A stretch of 64,000 nucleotides of DNA, taken from positions 2,096,836 through 2,160,835 of the forward strand of contig NZ_CP028858.1 in the NCBI RefSeq assembly GCF_003058365.1. Reading direction: 5' to 3'. The notes under the pieces were generated by a model. That model did not search any database, was not told where the DNA came from, and worked only from the letters and a program-made list of their open reading frames with translations. This DNA comes from Halococcoides cellulosivorans (lineage in GTDB: Archaea; Halobacteriota; Halobacteria; Halobacteriales; Haloarculaceae). The number at the start of each line of letters is the position of its first letter. Within the stretch, counting starts at the first letter, position 1. Position numbers and translations under genes: made by a program. Below, one piece after another: positions 1 to 6,825 of this stretch.

Positions 1-248
1 GGGCCCTGGCTGGTGACCCGGCCGAGATACTCGTACTCGTCGGGAGCGGTCGCGTCGGCGATCTCGCTCGCGACCTGTGGCGGTGGCGCACCCGCCGATT
101 CGGCCAGCCGATAGGCCACGCTCGACGCGACCTCGGCCGCGACGCCCTCCGGGGGGTGTTCGATGCCCGGATCGTCGACGTCGTAGCCCAGTCCGTCGAG
201 CGCCGTCGATATCGCCTCGGTGAACTCCGCACGCAACGACCTGTACAT
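1..248 (-). CDS. argS: Arginyl-tRNA synthetase, N-terminal fragment
   Basis: The gene runs off the left edge; only the first 82 or so codons are present. The product would charge tRNA-Arg with arginine in the cytoplasm. The visible part matches the N-terminal additional domain of haloarchaeal ArgS: it begins MYRSLRAEFTEAISTALDGL, followed by an acidic stretch with LASS-like 'EVASSVAYRLAES', then 'GAPPPQVASEIA', and ends near 'RVTSQG', the usual entry to the part of ArgS that precedes the catalytic HIGH motif. The catalytic core lies outside the window. The start is the ATG at 248; a weak TATA-like CCCCTATGCC about 25 bases upstream fits a leaderless transcript. The call rests on remembered similarity of the N-terminus, which is less conserved than the core. 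Confidence 0.8.
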   Translation of the reverse strand, partial: MYRSLRAEFTEAISTALDGLGYDVDDPGIEHPPEGVAAEVASSVAYRLAESAGAPPPQVASEIADATAPDEYEYLGRVTSQG

Positions 249-359
249 GGCCGCGCGTTCAGGACGCGCGGGCATAGGGGTGACGAACCGGGGCCCCGCG
301 AGAGGTCAACTCGACACTACCGGCGCTCTCCGGCAATGATACTCACGAAAGAAATAGCA

Positions 360-851
360 TCAGGCCAGCGGTGGCGGCATCTCGACGCTCGACTCCCGCT
401 CGACGTTAGCCGGGTCCGCGCCGTCCTCGATGGCCGAGAGCGCGTCGTCGACGGTGAACCGCTCGTCGCCTTCACTCACCGGATAGACCCCGACGATCCG
501 ATCGCCCTCGCGAACCAGTAGTCCGACGACCGGGAGATAGAGCAGCGGTCGCCCACCGGTATCTTCGGACCGACGGAACGCCGGCGACAACGACAGGTCA
601 GTACCCTCGACGGCATCGACGATGTCCTCGACCACTTCGGCGCGGTCGTCGACCGCGCCCGGGGGGACGTCTCCCGGATGGAGCACACACTTCCCCCAGC
701 GTCGGACCCGCATACCGTCGATCCGATCGCGGTGTTTCAGACGCCGCACGCGATCGAGAACGGCACTTTGGCGGGCCGCGACGACGCCCTGAACGTCTGT
801 CCGGAGGCAAACCTCGACCGTTCGACCAGGGGACTGGTGGGAATCTGTCAC
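360..851 (-). CDS. Conserved haloarchaeal protein of unknown function
   Basis: A 163-residue soluble, acidic protein read from a GTG start at 851. I chose GTG because a TATA-like CTTTTGA on the minus strand near 889 would place the transcript start just before it; an ATG at 884 overlaps that box. The N-terminal part has the pattern 'VEVCLRTD.Q...ARQSAVLDRVRRL...IDGMRVRRWGKCV', which resembles a haloarchaeal family of small proteins sometimes annotated as HTH-like, but I see no clear DNA-binding helix. The C-terminal half has 'LYLPVVGLLVREGDRIVGVYPV', a hydrophobic beta-rich stretch that looks like the core of a small domain rather than a membrane segment. It lies divergently from twy1 and next to argS; the context gives no functional hint. 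Confidence 0.65.
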   Translation of the reverse strand: MTDSHQSPGRTVEVCLRTDVQGVVAARQSAVLDRVRRLKHRDRIDGMRVRRWGKCVLHPGDVPPGAVDDRAEVVEDIVDAVEGTDLSLSPAFRRSEDTGGRPLLYLPVVGLLVREGDRIVGVYPVSEGDERFTVDDALSAIEDGADPANVERESSVEMPPPLA

Positions 852-988
852 GGTTGTTCCCCTATCTACTCGGATTGGGGTCAAAAGCCTTGTCGCGTCA
901 CTGTTAGCACGTCACACGGCACGGCGGATCGCGATATCGGCCCGAGAGGCGATCGGAACATCCCTCAATAGCGGGGGCCAGCGCGGTG

Positions 989-994
989 CTTTTC
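989..994 (+). promoter_or_regulatory. TATA-like box of twy1
   Basis: CTTTTC lies with its centre 26 bases before the twy1 ATG, the spacing expected when transcription starts at the start codon. No Shine-Dalgarno sequence precedes the ATG. Confidence 0.5.
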
Positions 995-1017
995 ACCCTC
1001 GGTTCGCAACGGCAGGT

Positions 1018-1932
1018 ATGACGCCACAGGGAGCCACCGACACGATCGAACACCTCGCGGTCCAGACCTGTGGCTGGACCGATTCCTCGCTGCAGTGTGA
1101 GGGCGCCTGTTACAAAAATGGCTTCTACGGCATCGCGAGTCACCGCTGTGTCCAGATGACGCCCGTCCAGACCTGCAACGAGCGGTGCGTGTTCTGCTGG
1201 CGGGACCACGCCGATCACAGCGTGCCCGAGGATCGAATCTGGGCCGGCCCCGAAGATGTTGCCGAGGAATCGATCGAGCGCCATCGTCGGCTGGTCTCGG
1301 GGTACGGCGGGAACGAAGACGTGCCCCGCGAGCGGTTCGATCAGTCACGCGACCCTCGTCACGTCGCGATCAGCCTCGACGGTGAGCCGACGCTGTACCC
1401 GCACCTGCCGGGGCTGATCGAGGCCTACCGGGATCGGGGGCTCTCGACGTTTCTGGTGACCAACGGGACGCGGCCACAGCGTCTGGCCGACTGTTCGCCC
1501 ACACAGCTGTACTGTTCGGTCGACGCGCCCGATCGGGAGACGTTCCAGGCGGTCGTCCAGCCGATGGTGAGCGACGCGTGGGACCGCCTGGGCGAGAGTC
1601 TCGACGTGATGGCGTCGAAAGACCGACCGCGCACGGCGATTCGGATCACGCTGGTCGCGGGGCACAACGACCACGACCCCGCGGGCTACGCGCGCCTGAT
1701 CGAGCGGGCGGCCGCGGACGTCGTCGAGGTGAAAGCCTACATGCACGTCGGCCACTCCAGAGACCGCCTGGCCCGCGAGCGCATGCCCGATCACGAGGCA
1801 GTGTGTGCGTTTGCCGACCGAATCGCGGCCCACCTCGACCACGACCGCCGCGCGGACGTGGCGGCCTCCCGGGTCGCCTTGCTCGCCCGATCGGACCCAC
1901 CGCTGGAGACGCCGGTCCCCACGGCGGACTGA
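1018..1932 (+). CDS. twy1: 4-demethylwyosine synthase (TYW1/Taw1), radical SAM
   Basis: This 304-residue enzyme condenses N1-methylguanosine-37 of tRNA-Phe with carbons from pyruvate to make the tricyclic 4-demethylwyosine, the first ring-forming step of archaeal wyosine synthesis. The radical SAM motif CNERCVFC supplies C53, C57 and C60 for one [4Fe-4S] cluster. An earlier set of cysteines (C18, C27, C31, C44) matches the second cluster of TYW1. Downstream 'AISLDGEPTLYPHLPGLI' is the SAM-binding GGE-like motif with the family's GEPT form, and the C-terminal 'VEVKAYMHVGHSRDRL' is also typical. The length is normal for the archaeal enzyme, which lacks the flavodoxin domain of eukaryotic TYW1. 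A CTTTTC box at 989-994 lies 26 bases before the ATG, so translation is probably leaderless. Confidence 0.93.
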   Translation: MTPQGATDTIEHLAVQTCGWTDSSLQCEGACYKNGFYGIASHRCVQMTPVQTCNERCVFCWRDHADHSVPEDRIWAGPEDVAEESIERHRRLVSGYGGNEDVPRERFDQSRDPRHVAISLDGEPTLYPHLPGLIEAYRDRGLSTFLVTNGTRPQRLADCSPTQLYCSVDAPDRETFQAVVQPMVSDAWDRLGESLDVMASKDRPRTAIRITLVAGHNDHDPAGYARLIERAAADVVEVKAYMHVGHSRDRLARERMPDHEAVCAFADRIAAHLDHDRRADVAASRVALLARSDPPLETPVPTAD

Positions 1933-2026
1933 GCCTCGATCCCAGGAGGGCGGGCCGCCGGAACCGACCCCTCATTCGAGACCAACACGAACGTTCGTCG
2001 GAGACGGACGAGCCCACACATCAATG

Positions 2027-2032
2027 CTTATA
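2027..2032 (+). promoter_or_regulatory. TATA box of the winged-helix gene
   Basis: GCTTATACG contains CTTATA, close to the haloarchaeal TTTATA consensus, centred 28 bases upstream of the ATG at 2058. It decides the start codon because upstream starts would lie outside the transcript. Confidence 0.65.
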
Positions 2033-2057
2033 CGCGCGCAGTCCCAGATTTTTGACG

Positions 2058-2333
2058 ATGAGTGACTCCGAGGGGGATGAGGAGGAAGGAATCGAGGACC
2101 TTCCGCCGAGTGCGAAACTCGTGTACAAGGTTCTCGAATACAACGGGCCACTCACCCAGAAGGGGATCGTCCAGGAGTCGATGCTGTCGGCCCGAACCGT
2201 TCGGTACGCGCTCGAACGTCTGGAAGACGCCGACGTCGTCGAAGAGGACATCTACTTCGCTGACGCCCGTCAGAACATCTACGAACTCACCGTCGAAGAC
2301 ACCGAGGAGACCGACACCGCCGTCTCGGGCTGA
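2058..2333 (+). CDS. Small winged-helix transcription regulator, MarR-like
   Basis: A 91-residue cytoplasmic protein. After an acidic N-terminus (MSDSEGDEEEGIEDL) it has the compact winged-helix pattern 'SAKLVYKVLEYNGPLTQKGI' (helices 1-2), 'ESMLSARTVRYALERLEDA' (recognition helix) and a wing with 'VVEEDIYFADARQNIYEL'. This is a DNA-binding fold of the MarR/HTH_20 kind conserved in haloarchaea; targets are unknown. Frames extending further upstream on this strand are not needed: a textbook CTTATA box at 2027-2032 sits 28 bases before the ATG at 2058, which makes that ATG the leaderless start. The gene stands alone between twy1 and the EMC6-like gene. Confidence 0.85.
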   Translation: MSDSEGDEEEGIEDLPPSAKLVYKVLEYNGPLTQKGIVQESMLSARTVRYALERLEDADVVEEDIYFADARQNIYELTVEDTEETDTAVSG

Positions 2334-2370
2334 GGGGCCATCACGCCGTGACCGCCGGTCTTTCGAACGC

Positions 2371-2376
2371 CTTTTG
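2371..2376 (+). promoter_or_regulatory. TATA-like box of the EMC6-like/rli1 unit
   Basis: CTTTTG centred about 28 bases before the ATG at 2401. It would drive the membrane-protein gene and, because only two bases separate the genes, rli1 as well. Confidence 0.4.
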
Positions 2377-2400
2377 GGACCTCCTCGCAGATGGTGAGCC

Positions 2401-2703
2401 ATGTCGAGTGAGGACGCCGACGCTGACGACGCCGAGGCCCACGTGCGTGGCGTCTCGGTCACCACCGTCGCGACGTTGAGTGGGCTCGCGGGCGGTATCG
2501 TCGCCGATCTCGTCGCCACCGGGGCCAAAGATCCGACGGGCGTCGCGACGCTGTTCGCCGCCATTCTCGTGCAGGTCCCGATCCTGCGGGTGATGGGCTA
2601 TCAGATCGAGACGTTCGACACGAAAGACTACCTCTACATCGGATTTATGACGTTCGCGCTCTGGTTTCTCTCCTGGAGCATCCTGCTCACCGCGAGTCTG
2701 TAA
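2401..2703 (+). CDS. EMC6-like small membrane protein
   Basis: A 100-residue integral membrane protein. After a short acidic N-terminus it has three hydrophobic segments, roughly residues 21-41 (VTTVATLSGLAGGIVADLVA), 47-65 (TGVATLFAAILVQVPILRVM) and 78-99 (YIGFMTFALWFLSWSILLTA). The pattern and the position just ahead of rli1 match the haloarchaeal family annotated as EMC6-like, named for resemblance to a subunit of the eukaryotic ER membrane protein complex that inserts membrane proteins. A role in membrane-protein biogenesis is plausible but inferred. The stop codon is two bases before the rli1 ATG, so the two are probably co-transcribed, which would join a possible insertase-like factor with a ribosome recycling factor. 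Confidence 0.75.
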   Translation: MSSEDADADDAEAHVRGVSVTTVATLSGLAGGIVADLVATGAKDPTGVATLFAAILVQVPILRVMGYQIETFDTKDYLYIGFMTFALWFLSWSILLTASL

Positions 2704-2705
2704 CC

Positions 2706-4550
2706 ATGGCCGACGACAGCATCGCCGTCGTGGATCTGGATCGCTGCCAGCCCGATCGGTGTAACTACGAGTGTGTCAAAGACTGCCCGCCGAATCGCAC
2801 GGGCAAAGAGTGTATCGTCCGTCGCGAAGAGGCCTACGCCGACCGGTCGGATCGCGAAGAGGGCGATTACGCGGGCGATCCCGACCAGGTGTGGATCTCC
2901 GAGGAGATCTGTCTGGGCGAGACCTGTGGGATCTGCGTCGATCGCTGTCCGTTCGACGCGATTCAGATCGTCAACCTCCCCCAGGAACTCGACGAAGCGC
3001 CGATTCACCGCTACGGCGAGAACTCCTTTGCGCTGTATGGCCTGCCCGCCCCGCGCGATGGCCAGGTGACGGGCATCCTCGGCCCGAACGGCATCGGGAA
3101 AACGACCGCGGTGCGGATCCTCGCCGACGAACTCCAGCCGAACCTCGGCCAGATCGGTGATCCGCCCGCGTGGGACGCCATCCTCGACGAGCACCGCGGG
3201 ACGGCGCTTCAGCCGTACCTCGAAGCGATCGACGACGAGGATGTCTCGGTCGCGCGCAAGCCACAGTACGTCGACAAACTGCCCGATCGCTACGGCGGGC
3301 GCACACGTGACCTCCTCGAACGCGCGGACGAGCGCGGCGTCGTCGACGAACTCGCGAGGCGTGTCGGGATCGCACCCGTGCTCGATCAGGACCTCGACAC
3401 CCTCTCGGGCGGGGAACTCCAGCGTGTCGCACTGATCGCCACGCTCGCCCGCGACGCCGACTTCTACTTTCTGGACGAGATCACGCCGTATCTCGACATC
3501 GGCCAGCGGATGACCGCCGCGCGACTCGTCCGGGAACTCGCGGAGTCGGGCGATCGGTCGATGCTCGTCGTCGAGCACGACCTCGCCATCCTGGATCTGC
3601 TCGCCGACGGGATCCATCTGGCCTACGGGCAGCCGGGCGTGTTCGGTGTGATCACGCCGCCGAAATCGACCAAACAGGGGATCAACGAGTACCTCGCGGG
3701 CTATCTCGAATCGGAGAACGTCCGCGTGCGGGACTCCGAGATCACCTTCGAGACCCACGCGCCCCGGACGCTCACGGGCGGCAAGCCCGTCGTCGAGTAC
3801 CCCGCCCTGGAGAAATCCTACGGCGAAGGCGAGTTCGGCCTCTCGGTGGAAGCCGGAACGATCCACGAGGGCGAAGTGCTGGGCGTCGTCGGGCCGAACG
3901 GCATCGGGAAATCCACGTTCGCGCAGTTGCTCGCGGGCCGACTCGCGCCCGATGCGGGGAGCCTCGACGCCAGCCTCGACATTAGCTACAAGCCCCAGTA
4001 CGTCGAGATCGACCGCCAGATGCGCGTCGAGACGTTCCTCCGGACGATCACCGACGACGTCGGGAGTTCCTACTGGACGACCGAAATCGCCCAGCCGCTC
4101 CAGCTCGATCCCATCATGGATCAGCAGCTCCCCGATCTGTCGGGGGGCGAGCGCCAGCGCGTCGCGATCGCGGCGTGTCTCTCCGACGACGCCGATCTGT
4201 ACCTGCTCGACGAACCCTCCGCGCACCTCGACGTCGAACAGCGGGTGCGGACGACGACGGCGATCCGCCGGTACGCCGAGAACCACGACGCGACCGCGCT
4301 CGTCATCGACCACGACATCTACATGGTCGATCTGTTGAGCGATCGCCTGCTCGTCTTCGACGGCGAACCCGCCGAGCACGGCCACGCCAGCCAGCCCCAG
4401 CCGATGCGCGAGGGGATGAACGACTTTTTGGCGAACCTCGACGTGACCTTCCGGCGGGACGAACGCGTCGGTCGCCCACGGATCAACAAGCCCGGTAGTC
4501 AACTCGACCGCGAGCAAAAACAGTCCGGCGAGTATTATTACAGCGAGTAA
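2706..4550 (+). CDS. rli1: Ribosome recycling ATPase ABCE1/Rli1
   Basis: This 614-residue soluble protein splits 70S ribosomes into subunits after termination, together with aRF1/aPelota. The N-terminus carries two [4Fe-4S] ferredoxin motifs: the first in 'RCQPDRCNYECVKDCP' (about residues 13-28) and the second in 'CLGETCGICVDRCP' (about 65-79). Two ABC ATPase domains follow. Each has a Walker A GPNGIGKT/S (about residues 125-133 and 395-403), an LSGGE signature and a Walker B 'YFLDE' or 'YLLDE'. The hinge and the C-terminal 'GPNGIGKSTF' half are complete. No transmembrane segment is present, as expected for the soluble ABCE class. The length is normal for archaea. It follows the EMC6-like gene by two bases. 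Confidence 0.97.
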   Translation: MADDSIAVVDLDRCQPDRCNYECVKDCPPNRTGKECIVRREEAYADRSDREEGDYAGDPDQVWISEEICLGETCGICVDRCPFDAIQIVNLPQELDEAPIHRYGENSFALYGLPAPRDGQVTGILGPNGIGKTTAVRILADELQPNLGQIGDPPAWDAILDEHRGTALQPYLEAIDDEDVSVARKPQYVDKLPDRYGGRTRDLLERADERGVVDELARRVGIAPVLDQDLDTLSGGELQRVALIATLARDADFYFLDEITPYLDIGQRMTAARLVRELAESGDRSMLVVEHDLAILDLLADGIHLAYGQPGVFGVITPPKSTKQGINEYLAGYLESENVRVRDSEITFETHAPRTLTGGKPVVEYPALEKSYGEGEFGLSVEAGTIHEGEVLGVVGPNGIGKSTFAQLLAGRLAPDAGSLDASLDISYKPQYVEIDRQMRVETFLRTITDDVGSSYWTTEIAQPLQLDPIMDQQLPDLSGGERQRVAIAACLSDDADLYLLDEPSAHLDVEQRVRTTTAIRRYAENHDATALVIDHDIYMVDLLSDRLLVFDGEPAEHGHASQPQPMREGMNDFLANLDVTFRRDERVGRPRINKPGSQLDREQKQSGEYYYSE

Positions 4551-4576
4551 GACATCGCCTCGCGCTATTTACCGGT

Positions 4577-4948
4577 TCACTTCTCGACGACGTCCCAGAT
4601 CAGCACCGTCAAGAAGATACAAACGACGCCTCCGAAAACCAGCCAGAAGATCCAATTGCTCGGATCAACAGCTATGTGAACTATAGCCACACCGATTCCG
4701 GGGAATAAATAAGCCAGCAGCGTTCGGCGGTGGGTTTGGGATCGATTTCCGGAGGAAACCCAGTGGAGTCGTTGGGCCAAGACAGCGCTAATCGCTGCGA
4801 TAGAAAACCCAATCGCAACGCTCAACGGGAGGATGAGTTCCCGAAGTGGTTGTCCGGCGAAGAGTCCACTGGCAACGCCGACCGCGCTCGGGAACGCTAC
4901 CAGTAGTGCGAACACCACGGACAATATCGTAGCACCATCACGATTCAT
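4577..4948 (-). CDS. Hypothetical four-helix membrane protein
   Basis: A 123-residue protein I do not recognise. Four hydrophobic stretches can be seen: about residues 7-29 (ILSVVFALLVAFPSAVGVAS), 36-58 (ELILPLSVAIGFSIAAISAV), 78-96 (LLAYLFPGIGVAIVHIAV) and 99-120 (WIFWLVFGGVVCIFLTVLIW). A charged loop with 'SSGNRSQTHRR' separates helices 2 and 3. Base composition is visibly more AT-rich than in rli1 next door, and the gene marks the left edge of an accessory-looking stretch that runs to about 7470. It converges on rli1. It could be cargo of a past insertion; no partner gene suggests a job. Confidence 0.55.
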   Translation of the reverse strand: MNRDGATILSVVFALLVAFPSAVGVASGLFAGQPLRELILPLSVAIGFSIAAISAVLAQRLHWVSSGNRSQTHRRTLLAYLFPGIGVAIVHIAVDPSNWIFWLVFGGVVCIFLTVLIWDVVEK

Positions 4949-5056
4949 TATACAGGTGTTTTCTCCATATTGGATTCAATCTATTGAAGATGTATATCGG
5001 TGCCGTTCAGATTTCCCGCTGGTGTAGTCGAGAATAATCGCACCTGTTGTATCCTA
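4949..5056. other. AT-rich intergenic spacer
   Basis: Between the hypothetical membrane gene and the possible zinc-ribbon remnant. It is AT-rich (for example GAATCCAATATGG near 4970, a possible TATA region for the membrane gene). I see no RNA gene and no convincing open reading frame. Confidence 0.4.
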
Positions 5057-5212
5057 TTACGGTTCCTGAGGGTGGACAATCCCAGAGTACGTTGGTGCCT
5101 TCATGTCACAACTAGCACACACCGGGAGCGGTGGTCCATCAACGATCTGGATCTTCACCCCACAACCATCATTTGTATACCATATCCACGTCCAATATGC
5201 CGCTACTGTCAC
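5057..5212 (-). pseudogene. Possible zinc-ribbon gene remnant next to the TnpB element
   Basis: Immediately outside the right-end hairpin of the TnpB element, one minus-strand frame stays open for 51 codons from a possible GTG at 5212 to a TAA at 5057. Its product contains 'NDGCGVKIQIVDGPPLPVCA' followed by 'SCD', which looks like part of a zinc ribbon: a lone cysteine, a short beta hairpin and a CxxC knuckle. The N-terminal part (AAYWTWIWYTNDG) has no good start and only one half of a ribbon is visible. The simplest reading is the 3' end of a gene cut by insertion of the element, but a short functional gene or chance cannot be excluded. Confidence 0.3.
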
Positions 5213-5215
5213 CTT

Positions 5216-5235
5216 CTCCGCCCTGAAGGGCGGAG
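5216..5235 (-). repeat. Right-end subterminal hairpin
   Basis: A perfect 9-base-pair stem, CTCCGCCCT/AGGGCGGAG, with a two-base GA loop, 30 bases after the tnpB stop. It shares the GCCCT/AGGGC core with the left-end hairpin. Confidence 0.75.
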
Positions 5236-5330
5236 CTTGTCGGTGGACTCCCGTTCTGGCCGATTCTACTCGGCAGGCGAATACTCGCCGTTCACGTTCA
5301 ATGTCCCCGACTTCAGGGCGAGGTGACGTG
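5216..5330 (-). ncRNA. Predicted omega RNA (reRNA) at the tnpB 3' end
   Basis: In IS200/IS605 elements the guide RNA of TnpB is made from the 3' end of tnpB and the right end of the transposon, and its guide segment is the flanking DNA beyond the right end. Here that region comprises the last codons of tnpB, 30 bases of untranslated sequence and the right-end hairpin. The guide would be read from bases below about 5210. The boundaries given are approximate: no RNA evidence is available and the RNA start is not visible from sequence alone. Confidence 0.35.
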
Positions 5331-6477
5331 TCGCCCCTCCGTGCGGAGACTTTTGCCCCGCACGGAGCATCTTGAACCCGATATTCTTCGCCGCGTTGTA
5401 GTCTGCGTTGACCTCGTAGCCACACTTCTGACAGCAAAATTTCGCCTGTGACGGACGATTCTCCCGCAGCGTCGTCCCGCACTTCGAACAGCGCTGGCTG
5501 GTGTACGCTGGGTCGACCTGTGTCGTGTCGATGCCCTCCGCTTCAGCCTTGTACGCCGTGTAGTCGTAGAGCCGGCGGAACGCCCACGCGTGGAACTCCT
5601 TCACACCGGGCATCCGGTCGCGAATGTCCGTTAACTCCTCGAACGCTATCCGGTCGCACCCGTGCGCGACGGCTTCTTGGACGAGGGCTTTTGAGAGACG
5701 GTGTAGGTAATCTTCGACCCACCGCGTCTCTCGGTCGCCCATCCGTTCGATGGTTCGATGGGCTGATTCCGTGCCCGTCCGTTGTAGGTCGCCACGGACC
5801 CGTTCGTACTCCCGTCGACGATGGTTCAAGAAGTCGCCACTCCAGAACAGTCCCGTCGACGTGACGGCGATCTGTTCGATACCGAGGTCGACGCCGAGGA
5901 CTGTGCTGTGCTCGGCGTCGCCGTCGTCCGGTATCTCGAACTCGACATCGGTCTTTGTCCCGATGTGGAGATAAAACGTGTCCGTCGCGTCGCGGTACTG
6001 CAACGTGGCCCCGGTGATCTCGGAGTCGTCGGTGCGGAGGTATTTCGTCTGCGGATTGTCGCCCTCCGGTGGGAGGACGTATTCGGCTTCGATTCGTCCG
6101 TCCACCGTCGAGAGTGACACACGGTCGTCGTGGAACGTCGCGCTGCGCCTGTCGTAGCGAACCGATGGCGTCGTGAACTCGGGTCGGGACGCCATCTTGC
6201 CGTCCTTCCATCGGGCGACGACGCTTTTGATGGCTTCGGCGGCCCGGTTCCGTGCGGATTGGACGAGATTGGCTTGGAGCCGTGTCTGGTCGCGCACGTC
6301 GGCGTACGTCCGGTCGTGGAGTTCCGTCTTGGACGTGGGCTTGTACTCGTCCTGCCAGGCATCGCCGACGACGTAGTTGCACGCCCACAGATACTCGTCG
6401 ACGGTCTCGTGGAGGAGATCGGCGTCGCTGTCGTCGATATCGAGTTTGACGACGACCGTGCGACGCATCTCCGCCAT
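5266..6477 (-). CDS. tnpB: TnpB, RNA-guided nuclease of an IS1341-type element
   Basis: A 403-residue protein of the TnpB/Cas12 ancestor family, which cuts DNA under guidance of a transposon-encoded RNA and helps the element persist. The RuvC-like catalytic residues look intact: Asp in 'VLGVDLGIEQIAV' (about residue 197), Glu in 'IAFEELTDIR' (about 279) and Asp in 'NADYNAAKN' (about 357). A zinc-finger insert with CSKC (about 330) and CQKC (about 350) precedes the last motif. The N-terminal 'LDIDDSDADLLHETVDEY' is the OrfB helix-turn-helix-like region. Full length, so the protein is probably active. The ATG at 6477 is 26 bases after a TATA box (ATTATAAAT). Adenines and thymines are no more frequent than in host genes inside the coding region, suggesting long residence in haloarchaea. 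Confidence 0.93.
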   Translation of the reverse strand: MAEMRRTVVVKLDIDDSDADLLHETVDEYLWACNYVVGDAWQDEYKPTSKTELHDRTYADVRDQTRLQANLVQSARNRAAEAIKSVVARWKDGKMASRPEFTTPSVRYDRRSATFHDDRVSLSTVDGRIEAEYVLPPEGDNPQTKYLRTDDSEITGATLQYRDATDTFYLHIGTKTDVEFEIPDDGDAEHSTVLGVDLGIEQIAVTSTGLFWSGDFLNHRRREYERVRGDLQRTGTESAHRTIERMGDRETRWVEDYLHRLSKALVQEAVAHGCDRIAFEELTDIRDRMPGVKEFHAWAFRRLYDYTAYKAEAEGIDTTQVDPAYTSQRCSKCGTTLRENRPSQAKFCCQKCGYEVNADYNAAKNIGFKMLRAGQKSPHGGATRHLALKSGTLNVNGEYSPAE

Positions 6478-6498
6478 GAGTCATATGTAGTGCAGGAC

Positions 6499-6507
6499 AT
6501 TTATAAT
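6499..6507 (-). promoter_or_regulatory. TATA box of tnpB
   Basis: ATTATAAAT on the minus strand, centred 26 bases before the ATG at 6477; it is one of the strongest TATA matches in the window and implies a leaderless tnpB mRNA. Confidence 0.6.
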
Positions 6508-6576
6508 AGTAACGGTTCCGTTGGGGAGTCGGTCGGGTGTCGTCGGCGGTTGTGGAGTAGGGATGACGCGATTCCT

Positions 6577-6596
6577 CCCCGCCCTAAAGGGCGGGG
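6577..6596 (-). repeat. Left-end subterminal hairpin
   Basis: A perfect 9-base-pair stem, CCCCGCCCT/AGGGCGGGG, with a two-base AA loop, about 100 bases upstream of the tnpB start. It is the likely left-end recognition structure for TnpA. Confidence 0.75.
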
Positions 6597-6654
6597 TTTC
6601 CTCGCTGATTTAAGATGAAAGCGGCCCCACTCAGTGTAGCAGCAGCTTCTGAAC

Positions 6655-6825
6655 TTATATAATTCTCGCTGCTGCGAGCGTTTTTCCGATAGTTGCTACG
6701 CCAATACTTCCGAGCCATGCGCCAGCATTTACGTCAGAAATAGTATCGTCACTTATATACAAATACCCTACTGTATTGTCATCCTCATTTTCATCAGCCA
6801 CAAAGTCATCCCTATTGCAACTCAT
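6655..6825 (-). CDS. 56-residue peptide with acidic head and glycine-rich hydrophobic tail
   Basis: A short gene whose ATG overlaps the TGA stop of the Tat-exported protein gene (ATGA), so translation is probably coupled. Residues 1-33 are very acidic (MSCNRDDFVADENEDDNTVG, then YLYISDDTISDVN). Residues 34-56 are hydrophobic and small-residue rich, with the pattern 'AGAWLGSIGVATIGKTLAAA' then RII, which could form one membrane-spanning or amphipathic helix with a glycine zipper. I recognise no family. The layout, a charged leader-like half and a glycine-rich membrane-active half coupled to an exported protein, resembles antimicrobial peptide precursors, but there is no double-glycine cleavage site and no visible export or immunity gene. 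It lies in an AT-rich stretch beside a transposon, so horizontal acquisition is likely. Confidence 0.55.
   Translation of the reverse strand: MSCNRDDFVADENEDDNTVGYLYISDDTISDVNAGAWLGSIGVATIGKTLAAARII

Larger units (their letters stand above)
5216..6596 (-). mobile_element. IS200/IS605-family element of IS1341 type (tnpB only)
   Basis: The element holds a single tnpB gene and no tnpA, as in IS1341-type elements that depend on a TnpA from elsewhere. Its limits are set here by two nearly identical hairpins, CTCCGCCCTGAAGGGCGGAG at 5216-5235 and CCCCGCCCTAAAGGGCGGGG at 6577-6596, which fit the subterminal structures that the HUH transposase TnpA recognises in this family. The true cleavage sites lie some bases outside these hairpins and cannot be fixed without an empty-site sequence. 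The family leaves no target-site duplication or terminal inverted repeats, and none are seen. Confidence 0.8.

Noticed and set aside
2634-4517. 627-residue minus-strand frame across rli1
   Set aside because: It is the mirror of rli1 codons, which show all ABCE1 motifs; the antisense product has no recognisable domain.
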